Assembly (NCBI RefSeq): GCF_022513565.1
Contig: NZ_JAKWBE010000005.1
Coordinates: forward strand, 186,001 to 250,000
Length of the DNA stretch: 64,000 bases
Source: Streptomyces gilvus
GTDB lineage: Bacteria; Actinomycetota; Actinomycetes; Streptomycetales; Streptomycetaceae
Direction: 5' to 3'
Part shown: piece by piece, positions 38,373-50,089 of the stretch
Layout: the number at the start of each line of letters is the position of its first letter
Position numbering within the stretch: the stretch's first letter is position 1
The notes under the pieces: model-generated
Database searches by the model: none
Seen by the model: the letters and a program-made list of their open reading frames with translations, nothing else
What the model was told of the DNA's origin: nothing
Position numbers and translations under genes: made by a program

Positions 38373-39020
38373 ATGCCGAGGCAGTTACGTGCCGAACAGA
38401 CCCGCGCGACGATCATCACGGCCGCAGCAGAACTGTTCGACCGCCACGGCTATGAATCGACCAGCCTGAGCGACATCGTGGAGCACGCCCAAGTCACCAA
38501 GGGCGCCCTGTACTTCCACTTCGCGGCCAAGGAGGACCTGGCCCACGCCATCATGGAGCTCCAGTCCAGGGCCTCGCGCGAGATAGCGCAGGAACTGGAG
38601 GGCCGGGGCTACTCCTCGCTCGAGACCCTGATCCGCGTCACCTTCCGCATCTCCCGCATGTCCGTCGAGGGGCCCATCCAGCGGGCCGGACTCCGCCTCG
38701 CCACCGGCGCCATCGAGGTGCGCCCGCCGCTGGCCCACCCCTTCACCGAGTGGCGCGAGCTCGCCTCCCGCAAGCTGCACGGCGCGGTCAGGGAGTCCGA
38801 CATCCACCCCGACATCGATATCGAGGCCACCGCCCACGCCCTGGTCAGCTGGTTCGTCGGAACCCGCGTCGTCGGCCGCCACCTGGAACCGGTCGCCCGC
38901 CAGCCGCGCCGCGTCGCCGAGATGTGGCACGTCATGATCCGCGGCCTGGTCCCGGTCACCCGCCGTGCCCGCTATCTGAACCTCACCGCACGCCTGGAGC
39001 GGGAGATCAGGACCGTCTGA
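38373..39020 (+). CDS. cprB: CprB/ArpA-like gamma-butyrolactone receptor-type TetR regulator
   Basis: 215 aa. The N-terminal TetR helix-turn-helix (RATIITAAAELFDRHGYEST, then LSDIVEHAQVTKGALYFHF) is followed by the ligand domain with ETLIRVTFRISR, GLRLATGAIEVRPPL and HPFTEWRELA, and ends with RRVAEMWHVMIRGLVPVTRR. These segments match the ScbR/ArpA family and most closely, as I recall, CprB of S. coelicolor. Such proteins repress antibiotic and differentiation genes and are released by gamma-butyrolactones. ATG 38373 has AGGAG upstream. The ARMT1-like gene follows after 22 nt. The symbol rests on recalled similarity; CprA is the main alternative. Confidence 0.88.
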   Translation: MPRQLRAEQTRATIITAAAELFDRHGYESTSLSDIVEHAQVTKGALYFHFAAKEDLAHAIMELQSRASREIAQELEGRGYSSLETLIRVTFRISRMSVEGPIQRAGLRLATGAIEVRPPLAHPFTEWRELASRKLHGAVRESDIHPDIDIEATAHALVSWFVGTRVVGRHLEPVARQPRRVAEMWHVMIRGLVPVTRRARYLNLTARLEREIRTV

Positions 39021-39042
39021 CCCGCGCGGTACGGTGAGGCGC

Positions 39043-40224
39043 ATGCCCGACACCCCGTCCGCGCCGCCCGTGATCCTCGGCAACGAGCCGGGCACCTTCC
39101 CGCACGGCGTCCTCGCCGAGCGGCACCCCGCGATCATCCGGCAGGTCCGGGAGGCCTTCCCCTACGGCCCCGCCCGGCACCGCGCCCTCGACGCCCTCCT
39201 GGAAAGCTGCGCCAAGGGCGTCGTCGAACCGCTCCCGACCGACGCCCACGACCGTGACCGCTGGACGCGGTGGGGTCTGGACGAGTACGTCGGCCGTTCC
39301 TGGTACGACCTCCCCTGGCTGTGGTCCGAGAGCTACTTCTACCGCCAACTCCTCGAAGCGGTCGGCTACTTCGCCGAAGGACCCTGGCAGGGCATCGACC
39401 CCTTCCGCCCCTCCAAACTGGCCGAGCTGGACGCCCCGGAGACGGCGGAGGAACTGGCCGCACTCGACCGCCTCGCCGGCCTGCCGCCCGCCGAACAGGC
39501 GCATGCCCTGCTGCACGGCTCCCTCTGGGGCAACCGCGCCGACCTCGGCTTCCGTCTCTCCGACGCGAGCGCCGGCGCCAAGGAGGCCGCACCCGGCCTG
39601 GTCGCCGACGACAGCGACCTGCTCTGGTCCCTGCTCCCGCCCTCCGGCGCCGCCACCCTGTCCCTGATCGCCGACAACGTGGGCCGCGAACTCATCCCCG
39701 ACCTGCTCCTCATCGCCCACCTCCTCCGGAGCGGCCGGGTGGAGCGGGCGTTCCTGCACGTGAAGCCGTACCCGTACTACGTCTCCGACGCGACGACCGC
39801 CGACGTGCTCGACGCGCTGCGACGGCTGAACGGGGCGGAGGGCGCGGCGGCCGCGTACGGGCAGGTGCTGTGGTCGGCGATGACCGACGGGCGTCTCACC
39901 CTCCGTGCCCACCCCTTCGCCGCCGCCCCGCTGCCCTTCGCCGACCTGCCCGCCGACCTCCGCGACGACCTCGCCCCGAGCACCCTGACCATCGTCAAGG
40001 GCGACCTCAACTACCGTCGCCTGGTGGGCGACCGCCTCTGGCCGCCCACCACCCCGTTCGCCGGGGTCACCGCTCACTTCCCCACACCCGTGGCGGCCCT
40101 GCGCACCCTGAAGTCCGACGTGATCACGGGTCTCGCCGCGGACACGGAGTCCGCTCTGGTGGCGGCGGAGGGGCAGCGCTGGCGTACCGGCGGGACCCAC
40201 GCGCTGATCCAGGTGCGGACCTGA
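39043..40224 (+). CDS. ARMT1-like damage-control phosphatase (DUF89)
   Basis: 393 aa from ATG 39043 (GTGAGG just upstream; an in-frame GTG at 39034 is less likely). The C-terminal half carries the DUF89 metal-site motifs: [19 protein letters not shown] with the Asp-Asn pair, and later [31 protein letters not shown] near residue 90 is also family-typical. DUF89 enzymes are metal-dependent phosphatases acting on damaged or reactive sugar phosphates. The gene follows the CprB-like regulator by 22 nt and may be co-transcribed, but a regulatory link is not implied by function. Confidence 0.88.
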   Translation: MPDTPSAPPVILGNEPGTFPHGVLAERHPAIIRQVREAFPYGPARHRALDALLESCAKGVVEPLPTDAHDRDRWTRWGLDEYVGRSWYDLPWLWSESYFYRQLLEAVGYFAEGPWQGIDPFRPSKLAELDAPETAEELAALDRLAGLPPAEQAHALLHGSLWGNRADLGFRLSDASAGAKEAAPGLVADDSDLLWSLLPPSGAATLSLIADNVGRELIPDLLLIAHLLRSGRVERAFLHVKPYPYYVSDATTADVLDALRRLNGAEGAAAAYGQVLWSAMTDGRLTLRAHPFAAAPLPFADLPADLRDDLAPSTLTIVKGDLNYRRLVGDRLWPPTTPFAGVTAHFPTPVAALRTLKSDVITGLAADTESALVAAEGQRWRTGGTHALIQVRT

Positions 40225-40243
40225 TCCGCCTCAACACACCTGC

Positions 40244-41506
40244 TCAACAGACCTGTGTGGGCAGCGACTTGATGCCGTTGATGAAGTTCGACACCAGGCG
40301 CCGGGCCGGTCCGGCCGGGCGCAGGACCGGCAGGGTGTGCAGCGCCTCGGCGTAGAGGACCCGCAGTTGCAGCCGGGCGAAGTGGGCGCCCAGACAGACG
40401 TGGGGGCCGTCGCCGAAGGACACGTGCGGGTTCGGGGTGCGGGCGAGATCGAGGCGGTCGGGGTCGGTGAAGACCCGCTCGTCGTGGTTGGCGGAGGCGT
40501 GGAAGACGACCACCTTGTCCCCGGCGCGGATGCGGCGCCCGGCAAGGATGGTGTCCTGGGCGGCGGTCCGGCGGAAGGTGAGCACGGGCGGATGCAGGCG
40601 CAGCAACTCCTCCACCGCGAGGGGCAGTTCGGCCTTCCCGGCGCGGAGCCGCTCGTACGCCTCCGGGTGCTCGGCCAGGATCCGCAGGCCGCCCGGGGCC
40701 GCGCTGCGTACGGTGTCGTTGCCCGCGACCGTGAGCAGGAAGAAGAACATCTCCAGCTCCGTGTCGGCGAGTTCGGGCTCGTGGGCGAGCGTCGTCATCA
40801 CGTCGTCGGCGGGATGGCGGCGCTTGTGGGCGGCCAGCCGCTGGGCGTAGGCGAACATGTCGGCCAGGGCGGCGGGGGAGCGGGGGTTGACCGGCTTGCC
40901 CGCCGCGTCGAGCGCGGGTGGACCGGCCTCGTCCGGGTCCTGGTAGCCGATGATGCGCCGGGTCCAGTGCAGCAGCAGATCCCGGTCGGAGTCCGGGACG
41001 CCGAGCAGGTCGGACAGGTTGAGCAGCGCGTAGTCGTCGGTGACGACGCCGACGAGATCCACGGTGCCGTCCGCCGCCCGCGCCGTGCGCAGGGCCTCGT
41101 CGAGCAGGGTGCGGGCCCGCTCCCGGGCGACGGCGGTGAACCGGTCGACGCGGCCCGGGGTGAACGCGCGACTGACCAGACGCCGCAACCTGCCGTGCTG
41201 CGGCGGATCCTGATTGAGCATCATGCGCCGGATGAACGGCAGGTCCGCCGGATCGGGGTCGCGGATCTGCGTGGCGCCGAGACGGGAGGAGTACGTCCCC
41301 GAGTCCTTCAGCACCCGGACGACGTCCGCGTGCCGGGTCACCGCCCAGAACCCGGGACCGGCGGGCCAGCCCAGCACCTCCGGCTCCTCCTGCCAGGCCA
41401 CGGGATGGTGGTCGCGCAGCACGCGGTAGGCGTCGTACGGCACCCCGGCGGCATAGCGCCGCGGATCGAAGACGTCCGGGACGGCCGGGTCCTCGCGCAT
41501 GGTCAT
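40244..41506 (-). CDS. Cytochrome P450 (CYP) of unknown substrate
   Basis: 420 aa from ATG 41506. All hallmarks are present: I-helix [11 protein letters not shown]-helix EELLR, and the haem loop [15 protein letters not shown] with Cys371. Early motifs [17 protein letters not shown] and the N-terminal [20 protein letters not shown] are typical of actinobacterial CYP107/CYP125-like proteins. No ferredoxin gene is adjacent. It converges with the ARMT1 gene (19-bp gap) and is divergent from the broken ABC ATPase. A role near geosmin synthase (44 kb) is not implied by sequence. Confidence 0.9.
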   Translation of the reverse strand: MTMREDPAVPDVFDPRRYAAGVPYDAYRVLRDHHPVAWQEEPEVLGWPAGPGFWAVTRHADVVRVLKDSGTYSSRLGATQIRDPDPADLPFIRRMMLNQDPPQHGRLRRLVSRAFTPGRVDRFTAVARERARTLLDEALRTARAADGTVDLVGVVTDDYALLNLSDLLGVPDSDRDLLLHWTRRIIGYQDPDEAGPPALDAAGKPVNPRSPAALADMFAYAQRLAAHKRRHPADDVMTTLAHEPELADTELEMFFFLLTVAGNDTVRSAAPGGLRILAEHPEAYERLRAGKAELPLAVEELLRLHPPVLTFRRTAAQDTILAGRRIRAGDKVVVFHASANHDERVFTDPDRLDLARTPNPHVSFGDGPHVCLGAHFARLQLRVLYAEALHTLPVLRPAGPARRLVSNFINGIKSLPTQVC

Positions 41507-41601
41507 GCGACCACGGTGACGTCACGGCCGGGGCCCGGGCAAGGGAACGCGCCCGGCGCACACGTTGCTGCGCCTGTCGCCGGGCCGCTCACCGGCCGCA
41601 T

Positions 41602-42356
41602 GTGACCCTCCGCCTCGACGCCCTCGGCCAGCGCTACGGCGACCACCCCGTCCTGCACGACATCACCCTCACCGTCCCCGACGGCCAACTGCTGTGCGTC
41701 GTCGGCCCGTCGGGCTGCGGCAAGTCCACACCGCTGCGCACCGTCGCCGGCTCCTCCAGGCGCCCCGCGCAGGCACGGTCACCCTGGACGGGGTGCCCGT
41801 CTCCGGCGTACCCGACCATCTCGCCGTCGTCTTCCAGGACTACGGCCGCTCCCTCTTCCCCTGGCTCACCGTCCGCGACAACGTGGCGCTCCCGCGGCTC
41901 CGCCGGGGCCTTGACCGGGCCGCGCGGCGGGCCGAGGCCGACCGCATCCTGGAGCGCGTCGGCCTGGACGGCGCCGCCCGCCGCCACCCCTGGCAGCTCT
42001 CCGGCGGCATGCGGCAACGCGTCGCCATCGCCCGCGCCCTGGTCCGCCGTCCCTCGCTGCTGCTGATGGACGAACCCCTCGGCTCCCTGGACGCCCAGAC
42101 CCGGGAGGACCTGAAGGACCTCCTCCTTCAGGTGCACCTCACCGACGACACCACCATCGTGTTCGTCACCCACGACATCGACGAGAGCGTCTACGTCGGC
42201 GACCGCGTCGTCGTCCTCTCGCCGGGCCCCGCCTCCCGCGTCGTCCTCGAACTCCCCGTCGAACTCCCCGGCAAACGCGAGCAGATCGGCACCCGAGGCC
42301 TGCCGGAGTTCATCGCGCTGCGGGCGGAGGTGGGGCGGGCCGTGCGGGGAGCATGA
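41602..42356 (+). pseudogene. SsuB/TauB-like ABC transporter ATPase with a frameshift
   Basis: The N-terminal frame from GTG 41602 gives Walker A GPSGCGKSTPLRTVAG and then runs out of family similarity. The +1-related frame continues with GTVTLDGVPVSG, LSGGMRQRVAIARALV and LLMDEPLGSLD to TGA 42356. The break is at about 41748, where one C is missing compared with the expected GGCCTCCTCCAG. Walker A also reads KSTP where KSTL is usual. There is no permease or binding-protein gene beside it. It is either a decaying remnant or a base-call error. Confidence 0.8.
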
Positions 42357-42364
42357 GCCCCGGC

Positions 42365-42412
42365 CCGGTTGCCGCATTCCCCGGTTCCCGCTTTCCCCGG
42401 TTCCCGCATTCC
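42365..42412. repeat. Three 16-bp tandem repeats upstream of geosmin synthase
   Basis: Units 42365-42380, 42381-42396 and 42397-42412 are each built on CCGGTTCCCGCATTCC with one or two differences. They lie 76-123 nt before the geosmin synthase ATG, where an activator or repressor could bind. Confidence 0.8.
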
Positions 42413-42478
42413 CCGTCGATTCACGCGATGGTGTGATCACGCCCCGGCTGGCGGATGCCCCCCGAAGGCCCGGGGTAG

Positions 42479-44644
<2,166 letters not shown>

Positions 44645-44739
44645 AACCTGCCGTGCGGAACGGGACATTCAGGGAACTTCGCCGGGATGCCAGGAGTCTT
44701 CTGAGGCAAGGGGGAACAGACAAGCGGCCACGGCGAGGG

Positions 44740-45462
44740 TCACACGGGCTGAGACTCCGCCCGCGCCGCGTGCTCCACCGCGGCTCGCGCCAGCGCCCGG
44801 ATCATCGGGTGCGGGCGCGAGCCGTCCTCGGACAGCTCGGGCTGGAAGAGGGAGGCCAGGAAGAAGGGGTGGCCGGGGAGTTCGGCCATGCGGACGTGGC
44901 CGTCCTCGTCGTGCCCGGAGAAGCGCATGCCGTGCGCGCGCAGGGTGTCGAGGTGGCGGGAGGGGCCGTAGCTGCAGAAGTAGCGTTCGACGGTCCGCTC
45001 CGAGCCGATGACCGACTGGGCGAGCGAACCAGGCTCCAGCAGGACCGCGCCCTCGTGGCCGACGAGGGAACAGGCCAGCGGTTCGATGAGCAGGTCCTCG
45101 GCGTCCGGGTCGCTCTCCGCGTGCGCCACCCCGGTCAGCCCGCACACGGTGTGCGCGAACTCCAGCAGGGCGTGCTGGAAGCCGCCGCACGTGCCGAGGA
45201 ACGGGATGCCCTCCTCGCGGGCCGTGCGGATGGCGGCGAGCACGCCCTCCTGGCCGCGGTAGGGGCTGCCCGGCACCACCCACACGGCGTCGAACCCGCG
45301 CACCGCGCCCGCGGAGCCGGCGTCCTCGGAGGGGATCCAGTAGGCGTCGAGGACCAGCCGGTCGATTTCGGCGAGGGCGTCGAGCCGGCGGGGGATGCGC
45401 GTGTGCGCCACGACATGGGGGGAGCGGTCGCCGACCAGGGCGATCCGAGCTGTGGTCGTCAT
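44740..45462 (-). CDS. CTP-synthase C-terminal-like glutamine amidotransferase-fold protein
   Basis: 240 aa from ATG 45462 (AGGA 8 nt upstream). A class I glutamine-amidotransferase fold: VWVVPGSPYRGQEG, the nucleophile elbow LGTCGGFQHALLE with a Cys, and a C-terminal FFLASLFQPELSE segment where the His/Glu of the triad are expected. The His position reads FQPEL rather than the usual HPE, so activity is uncertain. It resembles the 'CTP synthase C-terminal region-related (seleno)protein' family, which has no synthetase domain. It is divergent from a LysR regulator that may control it. Confidence 0.78.
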   Translation of the reverse strand: MTTTARIALVGDRSPHVVAHTRIPRRLDALAEIDRLVLDAYWIPSEDAGSAGAVRGFDAVWVVPGSPYRGQEGVLAAIRTAREEGIPFLGTCGGFQHALLEFAHTVCGLTGVAHAESDPDAEDLLIEPLACSLVGHEGAVLLEPGSLAQSVIGSERTVERYFCSYGPSRHLDTLRAHGMRFSGHDEDGHVRMAELPGHPFFLASLFQPELSEDGSRPHPMIRALARAAVEHAARAESQPV

Positions 45463-45550
45463 GCCGATCATCCTGGGCGCGCCCGCCCGATCGCGTCCAA
45501 CGATGATTCGTGCACACTCGATAAGCACTCCTGATGAGACGATGCCGCGC

Positions 45551-46417
45551 ATGGACCCGCACCTCCTGCGCACGTACGTCACCGTCGCCCGCCTCGCGTC
45601 CTTCTCCGAGGCCGCGCGCGAGCTCGGCTACACCCAGTCGGCGGTGTCCCAGCACATCGCCGCGCTCGAACAGGACCTCGGCGCCACGCTGCTGACCCGC
45701 CGCCCGGTCGCCCCGACCGCGGCCGGGGAGCGGCTGCTGGACCACGCGGGACCGCTGCTGCTGCGACTGGACGCGGCCCGCGCCGACGTCGTACGGATGG
45801 CCGCCGCGCCCGCCCACGGGCTTTCCCTCGCCGCCGCCCCCACCGCCCTCACCGCGCGTGCCGTCGCCGCGCTCCCGGCCGCCGGCGTGACCCTGCGCGT
45901 ACTGCCGCGCGAGGAGATCCCGGCCGCCGTCGCCACCGGCACCGCGGACCTGGGCCTGGTCGACGGCCTGGCCGCCCCCAGCGACCCCCTGCGGCTGCCC
46001 GACGTGGCCCCGCTGACCACGCACGGCGCCGGGGAGGAGCCCGTCCGCGTCCTCCTGCCCACCGGCCACCCTCTCGCCCGGCGACCCGGGCTGCGCCTCG
46101 GCGACCTCGCCGACGCCCGGTGGCTGGACGCCCCCGACGCGGGGCTGCCGCTCGCCCACCTCCGCGCCGCGAACGGCGGCCACGGCTTCCGCCCCGCCCT
46201 GCGCTACGAGGGCACCGACGTCCGCACCCTCACCACCCTCGCCGCCGCGGGCCACGGCCTGGCCCTGCTGCCCGAGTCGGCGGCCACGGCGGTCCCCGGC
46301 GCGACGGCCGTCCCGCTCACCCACCCGCGCGTGGTGCACCGTATGGAACTGGTGTACGTGGGGTCACTCGCCGGGGCGGCGGCGACGCTGGCGCGGGCGC
46401 TGGGCGCCCGCGGGTGA
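45551..46417 (+). CDS. LysR-type transcriptional regulator
   Basis: 288 aa from ATG 45551 (in-frame ATG 45542 adds three residues; neither ribosome site is strong). The N-terminal winged helix is standard: HLLRTYVTVARLASFSEAAR, then TQSAVSQHIAALEQDLGATL. A LysR substrate domain follows, with GTADLGLVDG and VLLPTGHPLARRPGLRLGDL. It is divergent from the amidotransferase-fold gene with start codons about 90 bp apart, the usual arrangement for LysR control of a neighbour. The inducer is unknown. Confidence 0.9.
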   Translation: MDPHLLRTYVTVARLASFSEAARELGYTQSAVSQHIAALEQDLGATLLTRRPVAPTAAGERLLDHAGPLLLRLDAARADVVRMAAAPAHGLSLAAAPTALTARAVAALPAAGVTLRVLPREEIPAAVATGTADLGLVDGLAAPSDPLRLPDVAPLTTHGAGEEPVRVLLPTGHPLARRPGLRLGDLADARWLDAPDAGLPLAHLRAANGGHGFRPALRYEGTDVRTLTTLAAAGHGLALLPESAATAVPGATAVPLTHPRVVHRMELVYVGSLAGAAATLARALGARG

Positions 46418-46534
46418 CCTCGCGCGCACGCCGGGCGGCGCGCGCCTTCCCGCCCTTGACCGCGGGTCAGTCTCACTCGTTCGTGGCTCGTCGTGCGCCG
46501 GCGCCCCGGGTAGTGCTCCAGCCGGAGGCGATCC

Positions 46535-47095
46535 ATGGAACAGACTGCATTGCGTCCCAAGCCGATGCCCGGCCGGGACCCCGGCGGCGGTGCCCGCCCC
46601 GGCGCCCCGGCCCGTCGCCCGCATGCCGCGCGCCGGCGCGCGAGGCGGCTCAGGGCCGTCCTGTTCGGCCTGTTCGTAGGGGCGGTCCTGGTGCTGACCG
46701 GCGTCGGCATCGGCACCGTCGGCGCGACGGTCATCGGCATGAGCAGGCTCGCCGACCTGCAGCGCGGGGCGCACACCCCGGTGACGGCCCACCCCGTCCC
46801 CTCACCGCCGTCCGCGTCCCCGGCGCCCGCCGCAGCGACCCTCGGCCTGGAGGCCGTCGACGACCGCGGGCCGGGCGCCCTGGTCGTCGGCGTCCACGTC
46901 CCCGGCCCCGCCTGCGCGGCCGGCCTGGTCCGCGGCGACGTCCTCCTCGCGTTCGGCGGGACCCGCGTCGACACGGCCGCGGACCTCGCCCGCGCCGTAG
47001 CCCACGCCCGCCCCGGCACACGGGTCACGCTGACCGTGCGTCACCGCGGCGGCGCATACCAGCAGCTGACGGCCGTACCCGGAGTCGTCACCTGA
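46535..47095 (+). CDS. Membrane-anchored PDZ-domain protein
   Basis: 186 aa from ATG 46535 (GGAGG 5 nt upstream). A basic N terminus (RRARRLRAV) precedes one transmembrane helix (about residues 42-68). A Pro/Ala/Ser linker and a C-terminal PDZ domain at about 100-180 (GALVVGVHVPGPACAAGLVRGD, then FGGTRV) follow. It resembles the PDZ part of HtrA/DegP proteins but there is no protease domain. It probably recruits or senses extracytoplasmic protein tails. Confidence 0.82.
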   Translation: MEQTALRPKPMPGRDPGGGARPGAPARRPHAARRRARRLRAVLFGLFVGAVLVLTGVGIGTVGATVIGMSRLADLQRGAHTPVTAHPVPSPPSASPAPAAATLGLEAVDDRGPGALVVGVHVPGPACAAGLVRGDVLLAFGGTRVDTAADLARAVAHARPGTRVTLTVRHRGGAYQQLTAVPGVVT

Positions 47096-47161
47096 CCCCT
47101 CGGAGCCGGCCCGCGCCGGTTCGGCGAAAACCGCTGGCCGGCTCCCCGGGCACCGACCACC

Positions 47162-47788
47162 ATGGGGCGCATGCTGAGCACCCTCCCCGCCTTCCTCGGC
47201 GCCTGCACCCTCATCGCCGCCTCGCCCGGCCCCAGCACGGTGCTGATCATCAAGCAGTCGCTGCGCAGCAGGCGCTCCGGTCTGCTGACCGTGCTCGGCA
47301 ACGAGACGGGGGTCTTCGTCTGGGGAGTCGTCGCCGCCTTCGGCCTGACCGCGCTGCTCGCGGCCTCCGAGGTGGCGTACGACGTGACGCGGATTCTCGG
47401 CGCGGTCGTCCTGATCGCCTTCGGCGTCCAGGCGCTGCGGCAGGCGCGGCACACCGAGGACGCCGCGGCCGGCTGGGAGGGCGGCGAGAAGAGCGGCTGG
47501 GCCGCCTACCGGGGCGGGCTGCTGCTGAACCTCGCCAACCCCAAGGCGGCGATCTTCGCCATGTCCTTCCTGCCGCAGTTCGTGCCCCGGGGAGCCCCGC
47601 ACCTGCCCGCCATGATCGGCCTCGCCGCGCTGTGGGCGGTCTACGAGATCGGTTACTACGGCCTGTACGTGTGGTTCGTCGGCCGGCTGCGGACCGTGCT
47701 CTCCCGCGCCGGGGTGCGCCGGCGCCTGGAACAGGTCTCCGGGGGCGTGCTGCTGCTCCTCGGCGTGCGCCTCGCCCTGGAGAGCTGA
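47162..47788 (+). CDS. LysE-family amino-acid/metabolite exporter
   Basis: 208 aa (ATG 47162; ATG 47171 is an alternative). About six hydrophobic segments with the LysE hallmarks: ASPGPSTVLIIKQSLRSRR near residue 20, GVQALRQARHTED in the loop, and NPKAAIFAMSFLPQFV. RhtB/LysE proteins export amino acids or related metabolites by proton exchange. No biosynthetic gene is adjacent to suggest the substrate. Confidence 0.9.
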   Translation: MGRMLSTLPAFLGACTLIAASPGPSTVLIIKQSLRSRRSGLLTVLGNETGVFVWGVVAAFGLTALLAASEVAYDVTRILGAVVLIAFGVQALRQARHTEDAAAGWEGGEKSGWAAYRGGLLLNLANPKAAIFAMSFLPQFVPRGAPHLPAMIGLAALWAVYEIGYYGLYVWFVGRLRTVLSRAGVRRRLEQVSGGVLLLLGVRLALES

Positions 47789-47905
47789 CGCCATGACCGG
47801 CGAAGGCGCCCCAGGACCCGCAGACCGGTCGCGCCGCCCCCGCTGTCCGGGCAGGATGCTGCCCGTAGTCCCTTGTGGTCCCTCAACCCGCCCAGGGAGG
47901 CCCGG

Positions 47906-49033
47906 ATGACCGGCACCGCGCCCGCGCCCTTCACCGCCGACGACTACCGGGCCCGCATGGACCGCGCCGCGCGCGCCGCGGCCGACGCCGGTCTCGCCGG
48001 GCTTCTCGTGGCCCCGGGGCCGGACCTGGTGTGGCTGACCGGCTACACGCCCCCCGCGGCCACCGAACGGCTCACCCTGCTGGTCCTCGCCCCCGGACGC
48101 GCCCCCGTCCTGGTCGTCCCCACCCTGGAGGCGCCCGACGCGGCGAGGGCACCCGGCGCGGGCGCCCTGAGCCTGCGGGACTGGACCGACGGCAAGGACC
48201 CCTACGCCGCCACCGCCGCGCTCCTCGACGTCAGCGGGCGCTTCGGGATCAGCGACAACGCCTGGGCGATGCACCTGCTCGGCCTGCAGCGGGTGCTGCC
48301 CGGCACCAGCCACGTCTCCCTCACCGAGGCCCTGCCGATGCTGCGCGCGGTCAAGGACGCGGCGGAACTGGACCTGATGGCGGCCGCGGGCGCGGCCGCC
48401 GACGCGACGTTCGAGGAGATCAGGAAGGTTCCCTTCGCGGGTCGCACGGAGTCCGAGGTCGGCGCCGACCTCGCCGGTCTGCTGCGGCGCTTCGGCCACT
48501 CCCAGGTCGACTTCACCATCGTCGCCTCCGGCCCGAACGGCGCCAACCCGCACCACGAGGTCGGCGACCGGGTCATCGAGCGCGGCGACATGGTCGTCCT
48601 CGACTTCGGCGGTCTCAAGGACGGGTACGGCTCCGACACCTCCCGCACCGTGCACGTGGGCGAGCCCACCGACGAGGAGCGCCGGGTGCACGACCTGGTC
48701 CGCGAGGCCCAGGAGGCCGGGTTCCGGGCGGTGCAGCCGGGCGCGGCCTGCCAGGAGGTCGACCGGGCCGCCCGCGCGGTCATCGAGGCCGCCGGGTACG
48801 GCGAGTACTTCATCCACCGCACCGGGCACGGCATCGGCGTCACCACGCACGAGCCGCCGTACATGATCGAGGGCGAACGACAGCCGCTCGTGCCCGGTAT
48901 GTGCTTCTCGGTGGAGCCCGGCGTCTACCTTCCCGGCCGGTTCGGGGTGCGGATCGAGGACATCGTGACGGTCACCGAGGACGGCGGCCGGCGGCTGAAC
49001 ACCACCGACCGCGAGATGGTCATAGTGGACTGA
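47906..49033 (+). CDS. Xaa-Pro dipeptidase/aminopeptidase-like M24 metallopeptidase
   Basis: 375 aa from ATG 47906 (GGGAGG 5 nt upstream). An N-terminal creatinase-like domain (GLLVAPGPDLVWLTGYTP) precedes the pita-bread domain. The five dinuclear metal ligands are visible: Asp in VVLDFGG, Asp in YGSDTSR, His in GHGIGV, Glu in SVEPGVY and Glu in VRIEDIV. The enzyme should cleave X-Pro bonds in short peptides in the cytoplasm. The APH-fold gene follows 46 nt downstream and may be co-transcribed. Confidence 0.92.
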   Translation: MTGTAPAPFTADDYRARMDRAARAAADAGLAGLLVAPGPDLVWLTGYTPPAATERLTLLVLAPGRAPVLVVPTLEAPDAARAPGAGALSLRDWTDGKDPYAATAALLDVSGRFGISDNAWAMHLLGLQRVLPGTSHVSLTEALPMLRAVKDAAELDLMAAAGAAADATFEEIRKVPFAGRTESEVGADLAGLLRRFGHSQVDFTIVASGPNGANPHHEVGDRVIERGDMVVLDFGGLKDGYGSDTSRTVHVGEPTDEERRVHDLVREAQEAGFRAVQPGAACQEVDRAARAVIEAAGYGEYFIHRTGHGIGVTTHEPPYMIEGERQPLVPGMCFSVEPGVYLPGRFGVRIEDIVTVTEDGGRRLNTTDREMVIVD

Positions 49034-49079
49034 GCGACCCAGCAGCCTCCGCACACCCCCGAGCGACAACGGCGCGACC

Positions 49080-50021
49080 ATGACCCAGGCACCGACACCC
49101 ACCGCGGACACCGTCCGCCGGCTGGTCAGTTCCCTGCTCAAGGACGGCGGGGGGACGGCCGGTCCGGAGGTGCGGCCCGTCGCCGCGGGCGCAGAGCACT
49201 CCACCTGGTGGGTCGGCACCCGCCATGTGCTGCGCCTCGCCCCCGACCGCGAGGCCGCCCTGCGCCAGCGCCGGGAACTGCGGCTGCGCGACCTCGTCCG
49301 ACCCCACCTCCCGCTCGCCGTCCCGGCCAGCGTGGCGCACGGCGAGTGGGCGCCGGGGCTGACGTACACGCTCGACACCAGGGTGCCGGGCGGCACGGCG
49401 GAGGAGCACGACGTCTCCGCCGTCGGCGAAGCGGACCTCGCGGGGCTGCTCACCGGGCTGCGCGAGGTGCCCGTACGGCAGGCCGAGACGCTCGGCGTCC
49501 CGCGCACCGCCCCGCGCTCCCTGGAGGGCCTGCGCCGGGCGGCCGAGAAGGCCGCCCACCTGCTCGCCGGAACCGACGAGTCCGATTCGGTACGGCTGCA
49601 CCAGCTCAGCTCCGCGGCCGCCGTCCAGCTCGCCGCGCAGCCCGGCACCGCGGTCCTCGTCCACCACGGCCTTTGGGGCGAGCACCTCGTCGTCAGCGCC
49701 GACGGGCGGGTGCGCGGCGTCCTCGACTGGACCGACGCGGCCGTCGGCGACCCCGCCGAGGACATCGCGGGCCTCGCGGTCGCCGTCGGCTCCCCGGCCG
49801 CCGTCCGCGCCGCCACCCTCGCCGGGTACGGCGCCCGCCCCTGCCTGCGGGGCCTGTGGCTGGCCCGCTGCGACACGGTGATCCGCCTCGCCACCCACCT
49901 CGAACGGGGCGACCCGGCCCCCCTCCCCGTGCTCGGCCTCCAACTCCACCGCGCCTGGGAGCCGATCCTGCTGGAACGAGTGACGGAACTACGGGAGACC
50001 GAAGGCGGCGAGGAGCCGTAA
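49080..50021 (+). CDS. Aminoglycoside-phosphotransferase-fold protein lacking the catalytic Asp
   Basis: 313 aa from ATG 49080. The APH/choline-kinase fold is visible in RPVAAGAEHSTWWVGTRHVL (nucleotide side) and LDWTDAAVGDPAEDIAGLAV (metal Asp). The catalytic loop, normally VHGDLWPGHLLV, reads VHHGLWGEHLVV: the HGD Asp is replaced by Gly. The enzyme may therefore be inactive or use another base. It follows the M24 peptidase closely. Resistance should not be inferred, because most such proteins in Streptomyces act on metabolites. Confidence 0.8.
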   Translation: MTQAPTPTADTVRRLVSSLLKDGGGTAGPEVRPVAAGAEHSTWWVGTRHVLRLAPDREAALRQRRELRLRDLVRPHLPLAVPASVAHGEWAPGLTYTLDTRVPGGTAEEHDVSAVGEADLAGLLTGLREVPVRQAETLGVPRTAPRSLEGLRRAAEKAAHLLAGTDESDSVRLHQLSSAAAVQLAAQPGTAVLVHHGLWGEHLVVSADGRVRGVLDWTDAAVGDPAEDIAGLAVAVGSPAAVRAATLAGYGARPCLRGLWLARCDTVIRLATHLERGDPAPLPVLGLQLHRAWEPILLERVTELRETEGGEEP

Positions 50022-50089
50022 CCCCACCGGCTCGGCCTTGCCCGCAGGCCCCGCCCTGTCACCCGCCCCCGCACGGGACCTGCCGGGGC

